A stretch of DNA of 64,000 nucleotides from Clostridium_I sp047718555 (GCF_047718555.1 NZ_JBDNRK010000015.1:1-64000), one strand, 5' to 3'. Counted from the first letter of the stretch, positions 53,513-63,295 are shown. Numbers and translations are program-made. Notes: generated by a model from the letters alone, not told the origin.

Positions 53513-54064
53513 TTATAAAGTTAGCTCTTTATTTGTCCAAATGAAATAATTAATTTTATTAACTTGTAATTGTATTCCAATTTTATAAGATTGATTTCTT
53601 TTTAAATCATCAATCTTAAATTCAGAATCTATTCCTGAATTATCATAAACATTTTTATTTTTTGTTACACCGAGTCCGCTTGGAGTTACACATGTCAAAT
53701 GAGTATTGGCATCTGTAGATTCAGCGTTAAACAATTTTGTTATATCTGTTCTCTTTATTATTCTTGTCCTTACTTTATATAAATCTCCATCTTCACCCTT
53801 TAAAATTAAGGTAGGCATAATATTATAAGAATTCACACCATTTATAACTGCCCATCCCGTTATATTACCTAAGCCATTTGAAAGGCTTATTGAATCAATA
53901 TTATATAATATCTCTTTTTTACCCTCTACAATTCTAGTATCTTTGTCTAACTTTGTAATTTTTAATTGTTTCTTTTTATCTGAATTATATCCTATTAAAA
54001 GTGTACACATTAAAAATACAGTAAGTGTAACAATTAAAATCAATTTTTTATTTAACCCCTTCAA
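53513..54064 (-). CDS. Secreted/anchored hypothetical protein
   Basis: 183 residues: N-terminal TM (LILIVTLTVFLMCTLLIGY, no lipobox cysteine in the right place), then an extracytoplasmic beta-rich domain with GLGNITGWAVINGVNSYN and a C-terminal KNQSYKIGIQLQVNK. The WAVING-like segment resembles beta-sandwich domains seen in clostridial polysaccharide loci. Start is TTG 54064 with GGAGG upstream. Not recognised; may act with the DUF6056-like gene downstream. Confidence 0.6.
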   Translation of the reverse strand: MKGLNKKLILIVTLTVFLMCTLLIGYNSDKKKQLKITKLDKDTRIVEGKKEILYNIDSISLSNGLGNITGWAVINGVNSYNIMPTLILKGEDGDLYKVRTRIIKRTDITKLFNAESTDANTHLTCVTPSGLGVTKNKNVYDNSGIDSEFKIDDLKRNQSYKIGIQLQVNKINYFIWTNKELTL

Positions 54065-54354
54065 TTTCTTCTTCCTCCATTTTTGAATAATTATCTTTTC
54101 ATATATTTCTCATTTTAGTTCCTTTATTGATTTAAAACTTTATGTTAATTAATACATTTTAAATAGTCGTTTAATTAATAAGAATATTTATAGAAAATTT
54201 GTGGATATTCAACCTATAAACTATATATTAGAGATTACAATCTATAAAACTCTAATTTTACACAATAAAATATTTAAAGTATAATAAAATTATAATCTAT
54301 GTATTTAGTATTCTCAATATTATACTACTATATAGACATGGAAAGGAGAAAAAC

Positions 54355-55344
54355 ATGGAAAATAAGACATTGTATTTAGTAATTCCCTGTTATAATGAAG
54401 AGAGTGTATTAAGAGAAACTGCCAAACAATTAAACGAAAAGATGAAAACAATGATTCTTAAAAATTATATTTCCAAAAATAGTAAAATAATGTTTGTAAA
54501 TGATGGTTCAAAAGACAGTACATGGAATATAATTGAAGATTTAAATAGAAATGACCCTATATTTATAGGCTTAAAATTATCAAGGAATAAAGGTCATCAG
54601 AATGCTCTTCTGGCAGGTTTAATGGATTCCAAAAATTGTGCAGACATGGTTATATCCTTAGATGCAGATCTACAAGATGATATAAATGTAATAGACAGCT
54701 TTGTAGAAGAATACTATGCTGGAAGTGACATAGTTTATGGTGTGCGCTCTAAGAGAGAAAAGGATACTTTTTTTAAACGATTTACGGCAGAATCATTTTA
54801 CAAATTTATGAAAGCTTTAGGGGTAGATATTGTTTTTAATCATGCTGACTATAGATTAATGAGCAAACGAGCATTGGAAGCACTGGAACAATTTAAAGAA
54901 GTTAATCTTTTTTTAAGAGGCATTATTCCTCTTATAGGATTTAAATCTTCTATTGTAGTATATGAAAGAAATGAAAGATTTGCAGGAGAATCAAAATACC
55001 CATTAAAAAAAATGTTGAATTTTGCTTTTGAAGGAATCACATCCTTCAGTGTTAAACCAATTAGAATAATTACAACTATAGGTGGCATAATTTTTATTAT
55101 CAGCACCTTATTTTTCATATACTCATTAATAATGAAATTTCTAGGGAAAACTGTTGTTGGTTGGACTAGTATTGTCTGTTCCATTTGGATGATTGGAGGA
55201 ATACAGCTGCTATGTTTAGGGGTTATTGGTGAATACATAGGAAAAATTTATAATGAAGTTAAAGCTAGACCTAAATACATAATTGAAAAAAGGTTGTCTG
55301 ATAATATAAGTTCTAACAATGAAAAACAAAAGTCTACCATTTAA
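54355..55344 (+). CDS. CsbB/GtrB-like polyprenyl-phosphate glycosyltransferase
   Basis: GT2 enzyme that charges undecaprenyl phosphate with a sugar. Soluble part: LYLVIPCYNEESVLRETA, VNDGSKDSTWNII, SLDADLQDDINVI (DxD), then NHADYRLMSKRALEAL and ERFAGESKYPLKKMLNFA. Two C-terminal TM helices (about 235-300), as in CsbB/GtrB. 329 residues. The plus-strand YfhO gene follows 1.9 kb downstream. In Bacillus and Listeria CsbB and YfhO-type proteins glycosylate lipoteichoic acid. Start 54355 with GGAGAAAA. Confidence 0.92.
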   Translation: MENKTLYLVIPCYNEESVLRETAKQLNEKMKTMILKNYISKNSKIMFVNDGSKDSTWNIIEDLNRNDPIFIGLKLSRNKGHQNALLAGLMDSKNCADMVISLDADLQDDINVIDSFVEEYYAGSDIVYGVRSKREKDTFFKRFTAESFYKFMKALGVDIVFNHADYRLMSKRALEALEQFKEVNLFLRGIIPLIGFKSSIVVYERNERFAGESKYPLKKMLNFAFEGITSFSVKPIRIITTIGGIIFIISTLFFIYSLIMKFLGKTVVGWTSIVCSIWMIGGIQLLCLGVIGEYIGKIYNEVKARPKYIIEKRLSDNISSNNEKQKSTI

Positions 55345-55365
55345 ATATAAAGTTTAATATTATAA

Positions 55366-55402
55366 AAATATCCCAGTGGTAGTATTCTACACTGGGATAT
55401 TT
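55366..55402. terminator. Bidirectional terminator
   Basis: Perfect 13-bp stem AAATATCCCAGTG/CACTGGGATATTT with an 11-nt loop, between the convergent GtrB-like and secreted-repeat genes. Confidence 0.9.
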
Positions 55403-55438
55403 ACGAATCATTTTTTTAATTAATATACAATTAAATTC

Positions 55439-56896
55439 TTAATTAAAAAAGCTAAAATTGTATGCGTCTATTCCTGGAGCATCAATCATACTGCGAATAT
55501 GAATAGTATCATCTTGATTATCAGCAACATATGCTTTTGTATGATCGTTAGGATCTACCCAACCCATAAATACATAAGTATGACTTGGATATCCTGTGGA
55601 ATCAGGGACGGTAAAGACAATATTACCTGGATATAATTGATTAACATCAGAGGTTCTTGTCCATCCTAATGAAGTTATATAAGGAACATAATGCTTAGTA
55701 TTTTCCATCCATATTGGTATATTTATACCAATTGATCTCAACGCTGTGCTTGAAAAATAAACACAATTATTGTGTTGATCTCCATCATGAAGATTTACTG
55801 CTTTAATCTCAGTCTGCTGCACATTATTTCCCGTAGATAGAAAAGATACAAGTTTAGCTGCAGCTTCTGTATCATTAGGTACTTTATAGATAACTACATC
55901 TTGGGATGTAACAGAATTATCATTACCTATACCTTTCACAGTTATAATATGTTCACCATAAGATAGAGAAGATATATTCAAAGTGTATTTATATCCGCTT
56001 TGAGCTCCTCCCAGGTATCCAGGATATATATTATTTACATCAGGTCTTGATATTCCCAATTGTGCATCTCCATAGTTCTGATTATCAACATATATCTGAA
56101 CCTTTTGTACACCAAATGCATTTAATGACCATCCATTTACATCAACTAAATAATTCTGCGCTTTTATACCAGAATTATTTTTGGGAGTGTCAATACATAC
56201 TTTACTTATCAAAGGATCTTGGTCATTTTTCAATACATATATTTGCGTAGTGTTTGTGGCCTCTGCCCCATTTACCCCTACACTTGTAACTTTTATAGTA
56301 TGAACTCCTGGAGCTAAAGATGAAATATCTAAATTACAATTAAATCCACTGGAATTCTCGTTTGCGTATCCTGAAAATTTCTTAGCAACATCAGGTCTTG
56401 ATTGTCCTATCGTGGCATCTTTAACAGTTCCATTGTCCAAAGCTACTTGAACCTGTTTTACTCCATATAAATCAAGTGACCAACCACCTACATTTAGTTG
56501 TCCAACATTAGTTTGTACATATTGCGGAGTATCTATAGTAACAATTCCCGGCATAGTTTTCTCAGAGACCTTTTTCACATTGACACTCTGTGCTGTTACA
56601 GTACCGTCATTTCCTGTACTAACTNNNNNNNNNNNNNNNNNNNNNNNNNNNNNNNNNNNNNNNNNNNNNNNNNNNNNNNNNNNNNNNNNNNNNNNNNNNN
56701 NNNNNNNNNNNNNNNNNNNNNNNNTGCTATTACCTGATACTTTATCACCATTTCTTGGAGTGTCCACATCTAAAATTCCTGGTAATTTGTTACCTCCATC
56801 TGCCATTACCCTTTGATTTACAGATATAATTGTACTAAAGATAAGAATGAGAAAAAATACAATAATAGTTTTGATACTAATTTGTCGTATTTTCAT
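55439..56896 (-). CDS. Secreted repeat-domain protein with papain-like C-terminus (interrupted by gap)
   Basis: Signal peptide MKIRQISIKTIIVFFLILIF, then repeats of about 95 residues, each with DTP, NVGGWSLDLYGVKQVQV, IGQSRPDV and LDISSLAPGVHTIKV. Two complete repeats are visible after the gap and one is begun before it. The C-terminal 130 residues carry NNCVYFSSTALRSIGI (Cys), GYPSHTYVFMGW (His) and YVADNQDDTIH (Asn/Asp), the layout of NlpC/P60-like or CHAP-type amidases. A wall-degrading or wall-binding role is inferred. 485 residues in the sequence shown, but the true length is unknown because the 100-N gap falls in the repeats. Confidence 0.75.
   Translation of the reverse strand: MKIRQISIKTIIVFFLILIFSTIISVNQRVMADGGNKLPGILDVDTPRNGDKVSGNSXXXXXXXXXXXXXXXXXXXXXXXXXXXXXXXXXXVSTGNDGTVTAQSVNVKKVSEKTMPGIVTIDTPQYVQTNVGQLNVGGWSLDLYGVKQVQVALDNGTVKDATIGQSRPDVAKKFSGYANENSSGFNCNLDISSLAPGVHTIKVTSVGVNGAEATNTTQIYVLKNDQDPLISKVCIDTPKNNSGIKAQNYLVDVNGWSLNAFGVQKVQIYVDNQNYGDAQLGISRPDVNNIYPGYLGGAQSGYKYTLNISSLSYGEHIITVKGIGNDNSVTSQDVVIYKVPNDTEAAAKLVSFLSTGNNVQQTEIKAVNLHDGDQHNNCVYFSSTALRSIGINIPIWMENTKHYVPYITSLGWTRTSDVNQLYPGNIVFTVPDSTGYPSHTYVFMGWVDPNDHTKAYVADNQDDTIHIRSMIDAPGIDAYNFSFFN
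56625..56724. other. Assembly gap (100 Ns)
   Basis: A run of exactly 100 N, the usual placeholder for a gap of unknown size, inside the repeat region of the secreted protein. 100 is not divisible by 3, so reading frame across it cannot be inferred. Confidence 0.99.
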
Positions 56897-57199
56897 TCTT
56901 TCACCTTCTTTCTATATAAATTTTATATACTGTAAATAATATAATTCAATTAATTACAACATATATCTTATATATTCGTCTAATTTCTTTAAATATTTAT
57001 ATAAATGTTATAATTTTTAACAATTTATTTTATTATAAATTATTAAAAATTTACGAGTTGTACTGTATCAAAGCTATATTTAACAAATAATTCTAATACA
57101 TAATTTACATAATAAAATATTTAAAGTATAATTAATAATGTTATTTTAAAACTATGATATATAGTTAAAAAAATTTTTTCAGAAAGAGAGATTCTGTAA
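56897..57199. other. Intergenic stretch, nothing recognised
   Basis: About 300 bp of very AT-rich sequence between the divergent secreted-protein and YfhO genes; it must hold both promoters, but none was assigned by eye. Confidence 0.5.
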
Positions 57200-59536
57200 A
57201 TGACAATTAGAATTAAAAAAAATGAATATTTAAAAGTATTTTTATTAGCTGCACTTACAGCTTCAATTATTATCGTACCTTATATTATCTCTGGAAGAGG
57301 AATTTTAAATATAGTTGACGACTGGAATCTTCAACAGATACCATTTAATATGCAATCTAACTCTTCAATAAAAAGTGGAAATGTATTTTGGAGCTGGAAT
57401 ACTGACTTAGGAAGCAGTTTCATTGGCTCTTATGGTTTCTACACACTTGGTAGTATATTTTTTTGGTTTTCTTTTCTATTTCCAGCTGATTTCTTCCCCT
57501 ATTTAATAGGCCCCTTATTAGTCTTAAAATACGCAATAGCGGCCGTAACTGCTTTCGCCTTCATTAAAAGATTTGTAAAAAACAATAAATATGCAGTAAT
57601 AGGTGGATTATTGTATGCTTTTTCAGGTTTTCAAATAACAAATATGATGTATAATCATTTTCATGATGTAGTTGCATTGTTCCCATTATTGCTTATTTCT
57701 CTGGAAGAGCTCATAGAAAATAATCGCAAAGGATTTTTTGCTTTAATGGTAGCACTAAATTCATTTACTAATTATTTTTTCTTTTTTGGTGAAGTTGTAT
57801 TTTTACTTATATACTTTGTAACAAGGCTGTATTGTAAAAATTATAGAAAAAACTTATCTACAAAAAAATTTTTTTCTATAATTTTTGAAGGAATTATAGG
57901 CGTAGGTATAAGTGCTATTTTATTAATACCATCTATATATTTTATATTAAATAATCCTAAATCTAAAGGTCACTTAACTGGATTATCTATGCTAGTTCAT
58001 TCAACCTACAACTATTTAAATATATTCCGCGCTTTTTTGATGCCAGCAGAAATAAGTTCTTCAAGATCCATGTTCTCTGCTGCAGATATTAATTCTACAG
58101 AAGCTTTTATACCAATATTCGGTGTTATATTAGTACTTACATATATTATACATAGGAAAAAAAGTTGGATATCTTTATCAATAATAGTTTCATTAATATT
58201 TATGCTTATTCCAGTTCTCAATAGTTCTTTTACTGGATTTAGCCCATTATATTATTCTAGATGGTTTTATATGCCTATACTCTTAATTGCTTTAGCCTCT
58301 TCAAAAATATTAGAGGAAAAAAATATAAAATATATGTATGGAATAATTGGATATATATCCCTATGGATAATATTTATATTGATCTTGACATATGAACATA
58401 AAAAAGGTATGCAAATAATTTATAATAAGAATTATTTTATATTTTATATTTCTCTAGCTATTATAGGATTTATTATTACAATTTTGTTAATAAATATAAA
58501 AAACTCTAAATATTTTATTTCAATCTCCACTTTAAGTATAATGTTGTTTTCTATAGCTACGGGTTTATTTTATATCCATGGTGACCATAATTTCTATCCA
58601 AAATCAGCAGAATTTAATAATATTTATACAAAATCTGGTGATTATATAAAATTACCACAAGATGATAACTATAGATTAGACACCTTAGCTTCCTATAGGA
58701 ATTCTAATCTACTTTGGAATAAACCATCTATCGATTCATTTAGTACAACTATAAGCGGTTCTCTTTTTAGTTTTTATGGATCTATTAATTTTCCAAGAGC
58801 AGTAGAAACGCAGATTCCCTATTCTTATTATGGATTAAGACCATTTTTATCGGTAAAATATGTAATAGCGCTCAAAGATTATCCTAATTTAAAAGGCTTA
58901 AGAAACTTTGGTGAAATCACACTTCCAGATTTAAAATTTTATTCTGAGGAAGGGGATTACATAATTTATGAGAGTAAAGATTTTATTCCAATGGGTTACA
59001 CTTTTGACAAATATGTATCTAGTGATGATTATGCTAAAACAGATCCAAATAAAAGAGATTTAGCTTTATTAAAAGCTATTGTATTAAATAATGAACAAAT
59101 AAGTAAATATTCAAATGACTTAACTAGAATTCCACTTAATGAACTAAATAATTTTACGGAGAAACAATACAAAATAGATGTTTCAGATAGAAAAAAAGAA
59201 ACAAGCTATTATTTTAAAAGATATAATAATGGTTTTATTTCAAAAATAAATTTAAATAAAAAAAATTTAGTTTTTTTCAGTGTACCTTATGACAAAGGGT
59301 GGTCAGCTTTTTTAAATGGTAAGAAAGTACCAATAGAAGAAGTTGATAATGGATTCATGGCCGTTCAAGGAAATACAGGTGATAACCAAATAGAATTTAC
59401 TTTTACACCTCAAGGCTTAGAATTAGGAATAAAAGTAACTAAAATATCAATTGCTTTGTTAATAATTTATTTTATACTAAATAAATTACTAGAATACAAA
59501 TTAAAATATAATAAAAATAAATCTTCATTAAAATGA
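57200..59536 (+). CDS. YfhO family membrane glycosyltransferase
   Basis: 778 residues. About 12 TM helices up to about residue 470, with the first extracytoplasmic loop DDWNLQQIPFNMQSN and MMYNHFHDVVALFPLLL. A large extracytoplasmic domain follows (KSAEFNNIYTK, NLLWNKPSIDSFSTT, VPYDKGWSAFLNGKKVPIEEV), typical of the YfhO family. YfhO proteins transfer sugars from undecaprenyl phosphate to surface polymers such as lipoteichoic acid. Pairs logically with the CsbB/GtrB-like gene at 54355. The C-terminus is a TM plus a basic tail. Confidence 0.88.
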   Translation: MTIRIKKNEYLKVFLLAALTASIIIVPYIISGRGILNIVDDWNLQQIPFNMQSNSSIKSGNVFWSWNTDLGSSFIGSYGFYTLGSIFFWFSFLFPADFFPYLIGPLLVLKYAIAAVTAFAFIKRFVKNNKYAVIGGLLYAFSGFQITNMMYNHFHDVVALFPLLLISLEELIENNRKGFFALMVALNSFTNYFFFFGEVVFLLIYFVTRLYCKNYRKNLSTKKFFSIIFEGIIGVGISAILLIPSIYFILNNPKSKGHLTGLSMLVHSTYNYLNIFRAFLMPAEISSSRSMFSAADINSTEAFIPIFGVILVLTYIIHRKKSWISLSIIVSLIFMLIPVLNSSFTGFSPLYYSRWFYMPILLIALASSKILEEKNIKYMYGIIGYISLWIIFILILTYEHKKGMQIIYNKNYFIFYISLAIIGFIITILLINIKNSKYFISISTLSIMLFSIATGLFYIHGDHNFYPKSAEFNNIYTKSGDYIKLPQDDNYRLDTLASYRNSNLLWNKPSIDSFSTTISGSLFSFYGSINFPRAVETQIPYSYYGLRPFLSVKYVIALKDYPNLKGLRNFGEITLPDLKFYSEEGDYIIYESKDFIPMGYTFDKYVSSDDYAKTDPNKRDLALLKAIVLNNEQISKYSNDLTRIPLNELNNFTEKQYKIDVSDRKKETSYYFKRYNNGFISKINLNKKNLVFFSVPYDKGWSAFLNGKKVPIEEVDNGFMAVQGNTGDNQIEFTFTPQGLELGIKVTKISIALLIIYFILNKLLEYKLKYNKNKSSLK

Positions 59537-59548
59537 TGTACTTTAAAT

Positions 59549-59700
59549 AATAGCAAAGGAGCTGTCTCACAATGAATATATACATTACGAGACAGCTCCT
59601 TTGCTATTCTACCATTAAAAATAATTATTAAAATCTGCTTTTTAATAATTAAATAAGACCATTCTCAAATTTCTTGAATATTTATTTCTTTTAGCTCAAG
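59549..59700. repeat. Repeat family C copy 3, hairpin serving as terminator
   Basis: Starts with a long hairpin (59549-59608) whose outer arms AATAGCAAAGGAGCTGTCTC and its inverse pair over 20 bp, 12 bp after the YfhO stop. The rest (GCTATTCTACCATTAAAAAT and CCATTCTCAAATTT...AATATTTATTTCTTTT) matches the element at 22151. Confidence 0.7.
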
Positions 59701-59710
59701 CACTAATCAT

Positions 59711-60049
59711 TTAAGAAATTGCAACCAGTGCAACTCCAATAAATATAGCCACTATTCCTGCTAATTTAAATAAAGTTATTTTTTCTTTTAAAATTATACG
59801 AGAAATAATCATTGACCAAATATATGTAATAGCTGTCATTGGCAAAACTACAGATAAGGGCATATATTTTAAAACTATAATATTTAAGATAGAACTAGCC
59901 ACATATATGAAACCACCAATATATAAAAATTTACTTTTTATTATAGACATTATTGTAGAACCTGATGTAGATTTTTTGAAAAAAAATCCTCCAAAAGATC
60001 CAAGTAAAGTCATTATAATAATTGTCATTACTAATAAAAATTTATTCAT
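59711..60049 (-). CDS. EamA/SMR-like small transporter, ArnF-like subunit
   Basis: About 112 residues with four predicted TM helices: FLLVMTIIIMTLLGSFGGFFFKK, IGGFIYVASSILNIIVLKYM, VVLPMTAITYIWSMIISRIIL and LAGIVAIFIGVALVAIS. Half-size EamA proteins like this work as pairs; ArnE/ArnF flip aminoarabinose-phospho-undecaprenol. Start at 60049 overlaps the preceding gene by 8 bp, which couples the two subunits. With the GT2 gene upstream, a flippase for polyprenyl-phosphate-sugar is inferred. Confidence 0.75.
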   Translation of the reverse strand: MNKFLLVMTIIIMTLLGSFGGFFFKKSTSGSTIMSIIKSKFLYIGGFIYVASSILNIIVLKYMPLSVVLPMTAITYIWSMIISRIILKEKITLFKLAGIVAIFIGVALVAIS

Positions 60050-60389
60050 CACCAACACCTACTAAAGCAACTCCTAACATAATTAATAGGAGACCCATTA
60101 TTTTTTCAAAGCTTATTAACTCATTTAAAAAATAATAACCTATTAAGACAATAAAAATATAACTCATACTCATCATTGGATGCAATACTGAAAAACTTCC
60201 ATATCTAAATGCTATAATCATTCCTACTGCCCCTATAGCATAAAATATAAATCCAAGTAATATAAATATTATATTATGCATACCTGATATTTTCCAAAAA
60301 TATTGTCCACTAGAACTAAACAAGGAAGCTAAAAACATTAAAATTATACCTGTTTTATTTTTTTTTAAAGATAAGATTATGTCATTCAT
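60042..60389 (-). CDS. EamA/SMR-like small transporter, ArnE-like subunit
   Basis: About 115 residues with four TM helices (GIILMFLASLFSSSGQYFWKI, NIIFILLGFIFYAIGAVGMIIAF, VLHPMMSMSYIFIVLIGYYFL, IMGLLLIMLGVALVGVG). The HPMMSMSY segment aligns in position with PMTAITY in the partner, showing they are related. It overlaps the GT2 gene (8 bp) and the partner gene (8 bp), so three genes are translationally coupled. Start 60389 (MNDIILSLKK). Confidence 0.75.
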   Translation of the reverse strand: MNDIILSLKKNKTGIILMFLASLFSSSGQYFWKISGMHNIIFILLGFIFYAIGAVGMIIAFRYGSFSVLHPMMSMSYIFIVLIGYYFLNELISFEKIMGLLLIMLGVALVGVGDE

Positions 60390-61326
60390 TTTTATCATCA
60401 ACCTTATTTTCAATTTTAAATTCATTTAAAAATAATTCATATTGTTGTTTATTTTGTTTAACAAGTGTATCTAAAATAAATCCACTTGTTAAAAGTAATA
60501 TAGAAATTAATATTAATCCTGATGCCAATACCGCTGACGGTAATTTTGTAATAAAACTAGTTCTTATAAATTCAGTAATTACAGGAATGCCCACTAGTAA
60601 ACCAATAACAAATAAAAACAAAGCTAATATACCAAAAAACGGTAACGGCTTATAATCTTTAAAAAGCGATAAAATAGTTTTTAGCACTTTTATACCATCT
60701 TTATAAGTATTTAATTTAGAATTACTTCCCTCTGGCCTATCTCTATAATCAATAGGTATTTCTTTTAAACGGAACTTTTTGTCTAAAGCATGTATACTCA
60801 TTTCTGTCTCTATCTCAAAGCCTTCACTTAAAATGGGCATGGTTTTAACAAAAAATTTATTGAATGCTCTATATCCTGTCATAATATCATTTATATCATT
60901 TTTGAAGAGTTTACCAATTAAATTTTTAACTAAGCTATTACCAAAATTATGAAATAATCTCTTGTTTTCAGAAGTATAAGTTCCATTTGATAATCTGTCC
61001 CCTATAGTCATATCTGCCTCGCCATCTATTATTGGCTGCAATAGTTTTATTGCAAATTCAGCTGGATATGTATCATCTCCATCAACCATTATGTAATAAT
61101 CTGCATTTATATCTCTAAACATACTTCTTACAACATTTCCTTTGCCTTGCCTTATTTCTTTTACAACTTTGGCCCCACATTTAAAAGCTATCTCAGCAGT
61201 TTTATCTCTAGAATTATTATCGTACACATAGACATCAGCTTGCGGTAAAAATTTTTTAAAATCCTCAACTACTTTACTAATTGTTAATTCCTCATTATAG
61301 CAAGGAATTAAAACTGCTATTTTCAT
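60382..61326 (-). CDS. Polyprenyl-phosphate glycosyltransferase, GT2 (DPM/GtrB-like)
   Basis: GT2 enzyme: IAVLIPCYNEELTISKVVEDF, VYDNNSRDKTAEIA, IMVDGDDTYPAEF (DxD region), DIMTGYRAFNKFFVKTMPIL and IPIDYRDRPEGSNSKLNTYKDG. Two TM helices near the C-terminus (about 232-285). 314 residues. It resembles dolichol-phosphate-mannose-type synthases. Coupled to the flippase pair behind it, and 28 bp after the large membrane gene, so all four form one operon. Ribosome site GGAGG. Confidence 0.92.
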   Translation of the reverse strand: MKIAVLIPCYNEELTISKVVEDFKKFLPQADVYVYDNNSRDKTAEIAFKCGAKVVKEIRQGKGNVVRSMFRDINADYYIMVDGDDTYPAEFAIKLLQPIIDGEADMTIGDRLSNGTYTSENKRLFHNFGNSLVKNLIGKLFKNDINDIMTGYRAFNKFFVKTMPILSEGFEIETEMSIHALDKKFRLKEIPIDYRDRPEGSNSKLNTYKDGIKVLKTILSLFKDYKPLPFFGILALFLFVIGLLVGIPVITEFIRTSFITKLPSAVLASGLILISILLLTSGFILDTLVKQNKQQYELFLNEFKIENKVDDKNE

Positions 61327-61354
61327 AATTTTTTAACCTCCAAGTTATATGGAA

Positions 61355-63295
61355 TTATTTATATAGAACTTTAAAAATATAAAATCCATCTCTATCTCTT
61401 CCATACATTTCTCTAAAATATATATTATCATAACCATCATATATTGATAAATTTTCTTTTGTTAGGATGTAATTTATATTAAGTTTCTTTAAATCTCCGT
61501 TGTTTATCATAACTTCTATATTATCTGGTGCTAGCAATTTAAATGAAGTTTCACCTTTATAAAGCTTAAAAGTTATATGTTCATATCTATTATAAATATC
61601 TTTATATTTTTCATCAGGATCAATTTTATTCCACTTTTCAAAATCAGGATAGAAATCTATTCCATTTAGAGTCTTTACCCCATTTGCATATAGAAATGCT
61701 CCCATAACGTCATTTTCAGCAGAAATCCAGACGCCATTAGGTTCAGATGATCTTATATTTTGTATTCTATAAGATAAATAATTATTGTAAATTGCCCCTT
61801 CTCCTCTCGCAATTGGATTTACTGTTATTCCTGATATGAGTATAACAATTAGCATAAGTATACAAAAATATTTTTTTAAACCATTTGAAAAAAGATAATT
61901 TAACATAAAAAATAAAATGAATAATAATATATAAAAAATTGGATTTAAATAAGACTTCATCGGCGAATAAATTACAGATAAAACATAGGTAGCTGTAATT
62001 ATTATACTAATGAGAAAGCTATACTTTCTGTTAATACATCTATTTTTAGAAATAGTAGCCAGCATCCAAATGCTTATAAATACTGAAGTTATTCCATATA
62101 CTATCATCATCCTATTACCAGGTACATAAGATAAAAAAGTGATCTTTGCTATTGGAATAGGAATTTTAAATAACATATAAAAGATTTCAATAATAGAACA
62201 TAAAATGAGTGCTATGCCATATTTTATATTTTCAACATTTTTACGAAAGATAAAGAATAACATTAAAACAGATGCTGGTAGAAAATTATAAAATGAACTT
62301 ATTTCACAATTATTTAAAAAATTAATATCTTTGTAAGGTAAAAATATATTAGTTAAAAATACATTTATATAATAATATGTCAGATCTCCTCCATTGCTTA
62401 TTCTTTTTCCTGGATATGAAGTATTTAATATGGCCATTATAGCACCTTTAGATATAAGAACAACATGAATGAGCATAGATAAAATAAATACTATTGTGAA
62501 AATAAATATTATTATATCTATACTTTTAAATTTTATTTTATCTCTATAATCCATTATTATAAGTATCATAAATACAAGACATAAATATGCCATAGGAACT
62601 TGTAATGCAGGATATAGTACTAATGCAAAACCTATGCACGATAGAGAAAATAATATACAAAATAATATTTTCATTTTTATTACATTAAAATATTTGAATA
62701 TATAATAAAAGGTTACCACTATAGCTTCCATATAAAATACTAGATCTCCAACGTGCTGCATAAACCACCATTGAACAGCTGGTGATAGAACTATCCAAAA
62801 AGCTCCTAGCAAAGATATCATCCTATCTTGTTTTGTTAAAATCATTGAGATTTCAAAAGACAATAAAAATAATAATATTATTTTCATACACCAATACCAT
62901 GATAAACCGTACTCTTTACCTAATAATAAAAATCCCCAATTTAATGGTTTAGCAAGTATAGATACATCCATTACTGGTGCATTGTAGCTAACTATCATAT
63001 TTTGCCCAGATGTAGTTATATTATCATTTACTACAGGATAAAATTTATTATTCATTGCTTGGGATAAGTAATATGGCGTTTGCACTTCCCACTCATCACT
63101 TCTTATACCTCTAGACTTACCTAATAGATTTGTAGTATTTTTTGTATCTACCTTTGTGGTTACATAATTTTCCCAAATTCCAATAGAACTTCCATGAATT
63201 TTAAACAAAACCAAAATAATGAAAATTATTAAACCTATAAAATATCTGTATTTTAATATTTTATTCATAGACACTATGTTTCCTTTATTATTCAT
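61355..63295 (-). CDS. Large polytopic membrane protein, probable GT-C (DUF7657-like)
   Basis: 646 residues; about 12 TM helices then an extracytoplasmic C-terminal domain (VWISAENDVMGAFLYANGVKTLNGIDFYP). After TM1 a loop contains GKSRGIRSDEWEVQTPYYLSQ, with the acidic DE pair where GT-C enzymes carry catalytic Asp/Glu, and WFMQHVGDLVFYMEAI later. It resembles the YfhO gene in plan, not in sequence. It probably moves the sugar from the carrier made by the GT2/ArnE/ArnF set to a surface acceptor. Start 63295; Met10 is an alternative. Confidence 0.7.
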   Translation of the reverse strand: MNNKGNIVSMNKILKYRYFIGLIIFIILVLFKIHGSSIGIWENYVTTKVDTKNTTNLLGKSRGIRSDEWEVQTPYYLSQAMNNKFYPVVNDNITTSGQNMIVSYNAPVMDVSILAKPLNWGFLLLGKEYGLSWYWCMKIILLFLLSFEISMILTKQDRMISLLGAFWIVLSPAVQWWFMQHVGDLVFYMEAIVVTFYYIFKYFNVIKMKILFCILFSLSCIGFALVLYPALQVPMAYLCLVFMILIIMDYRDKIKFKSIDIIIFIFTIVFILSMLIHVVLISKGAIMAILNTSYPGKRISNGGDLTYYYINVFLTNIFLPYKDINFLNNCEISSFYNFLPASVLMLFFIFRKNVENIKYGIALILCSIIEIFYMLFKIPIPIAKITFLSYVPGNRMMIVYGITSVFISIWMLATISKNRCINRKYSFLISIIITATYVLSVIYSPMKSYLNPIFYILLFILFFMLNYLFSNGLKKYFCILMLIVILISGITVNPIARGEGAIYNNYLSYRIQNIRSSEPNGVWISAENDVMGAFLYANGVKTLNGIDFYPDFEKWNKIDPDEKYKDIYNRYEHITFKLYKGETSFKLLAPDNIEVMINNGDLKKLNINYILTKENLSIYDGYDNIYFREMYGRDRDGFYIFKVLYK

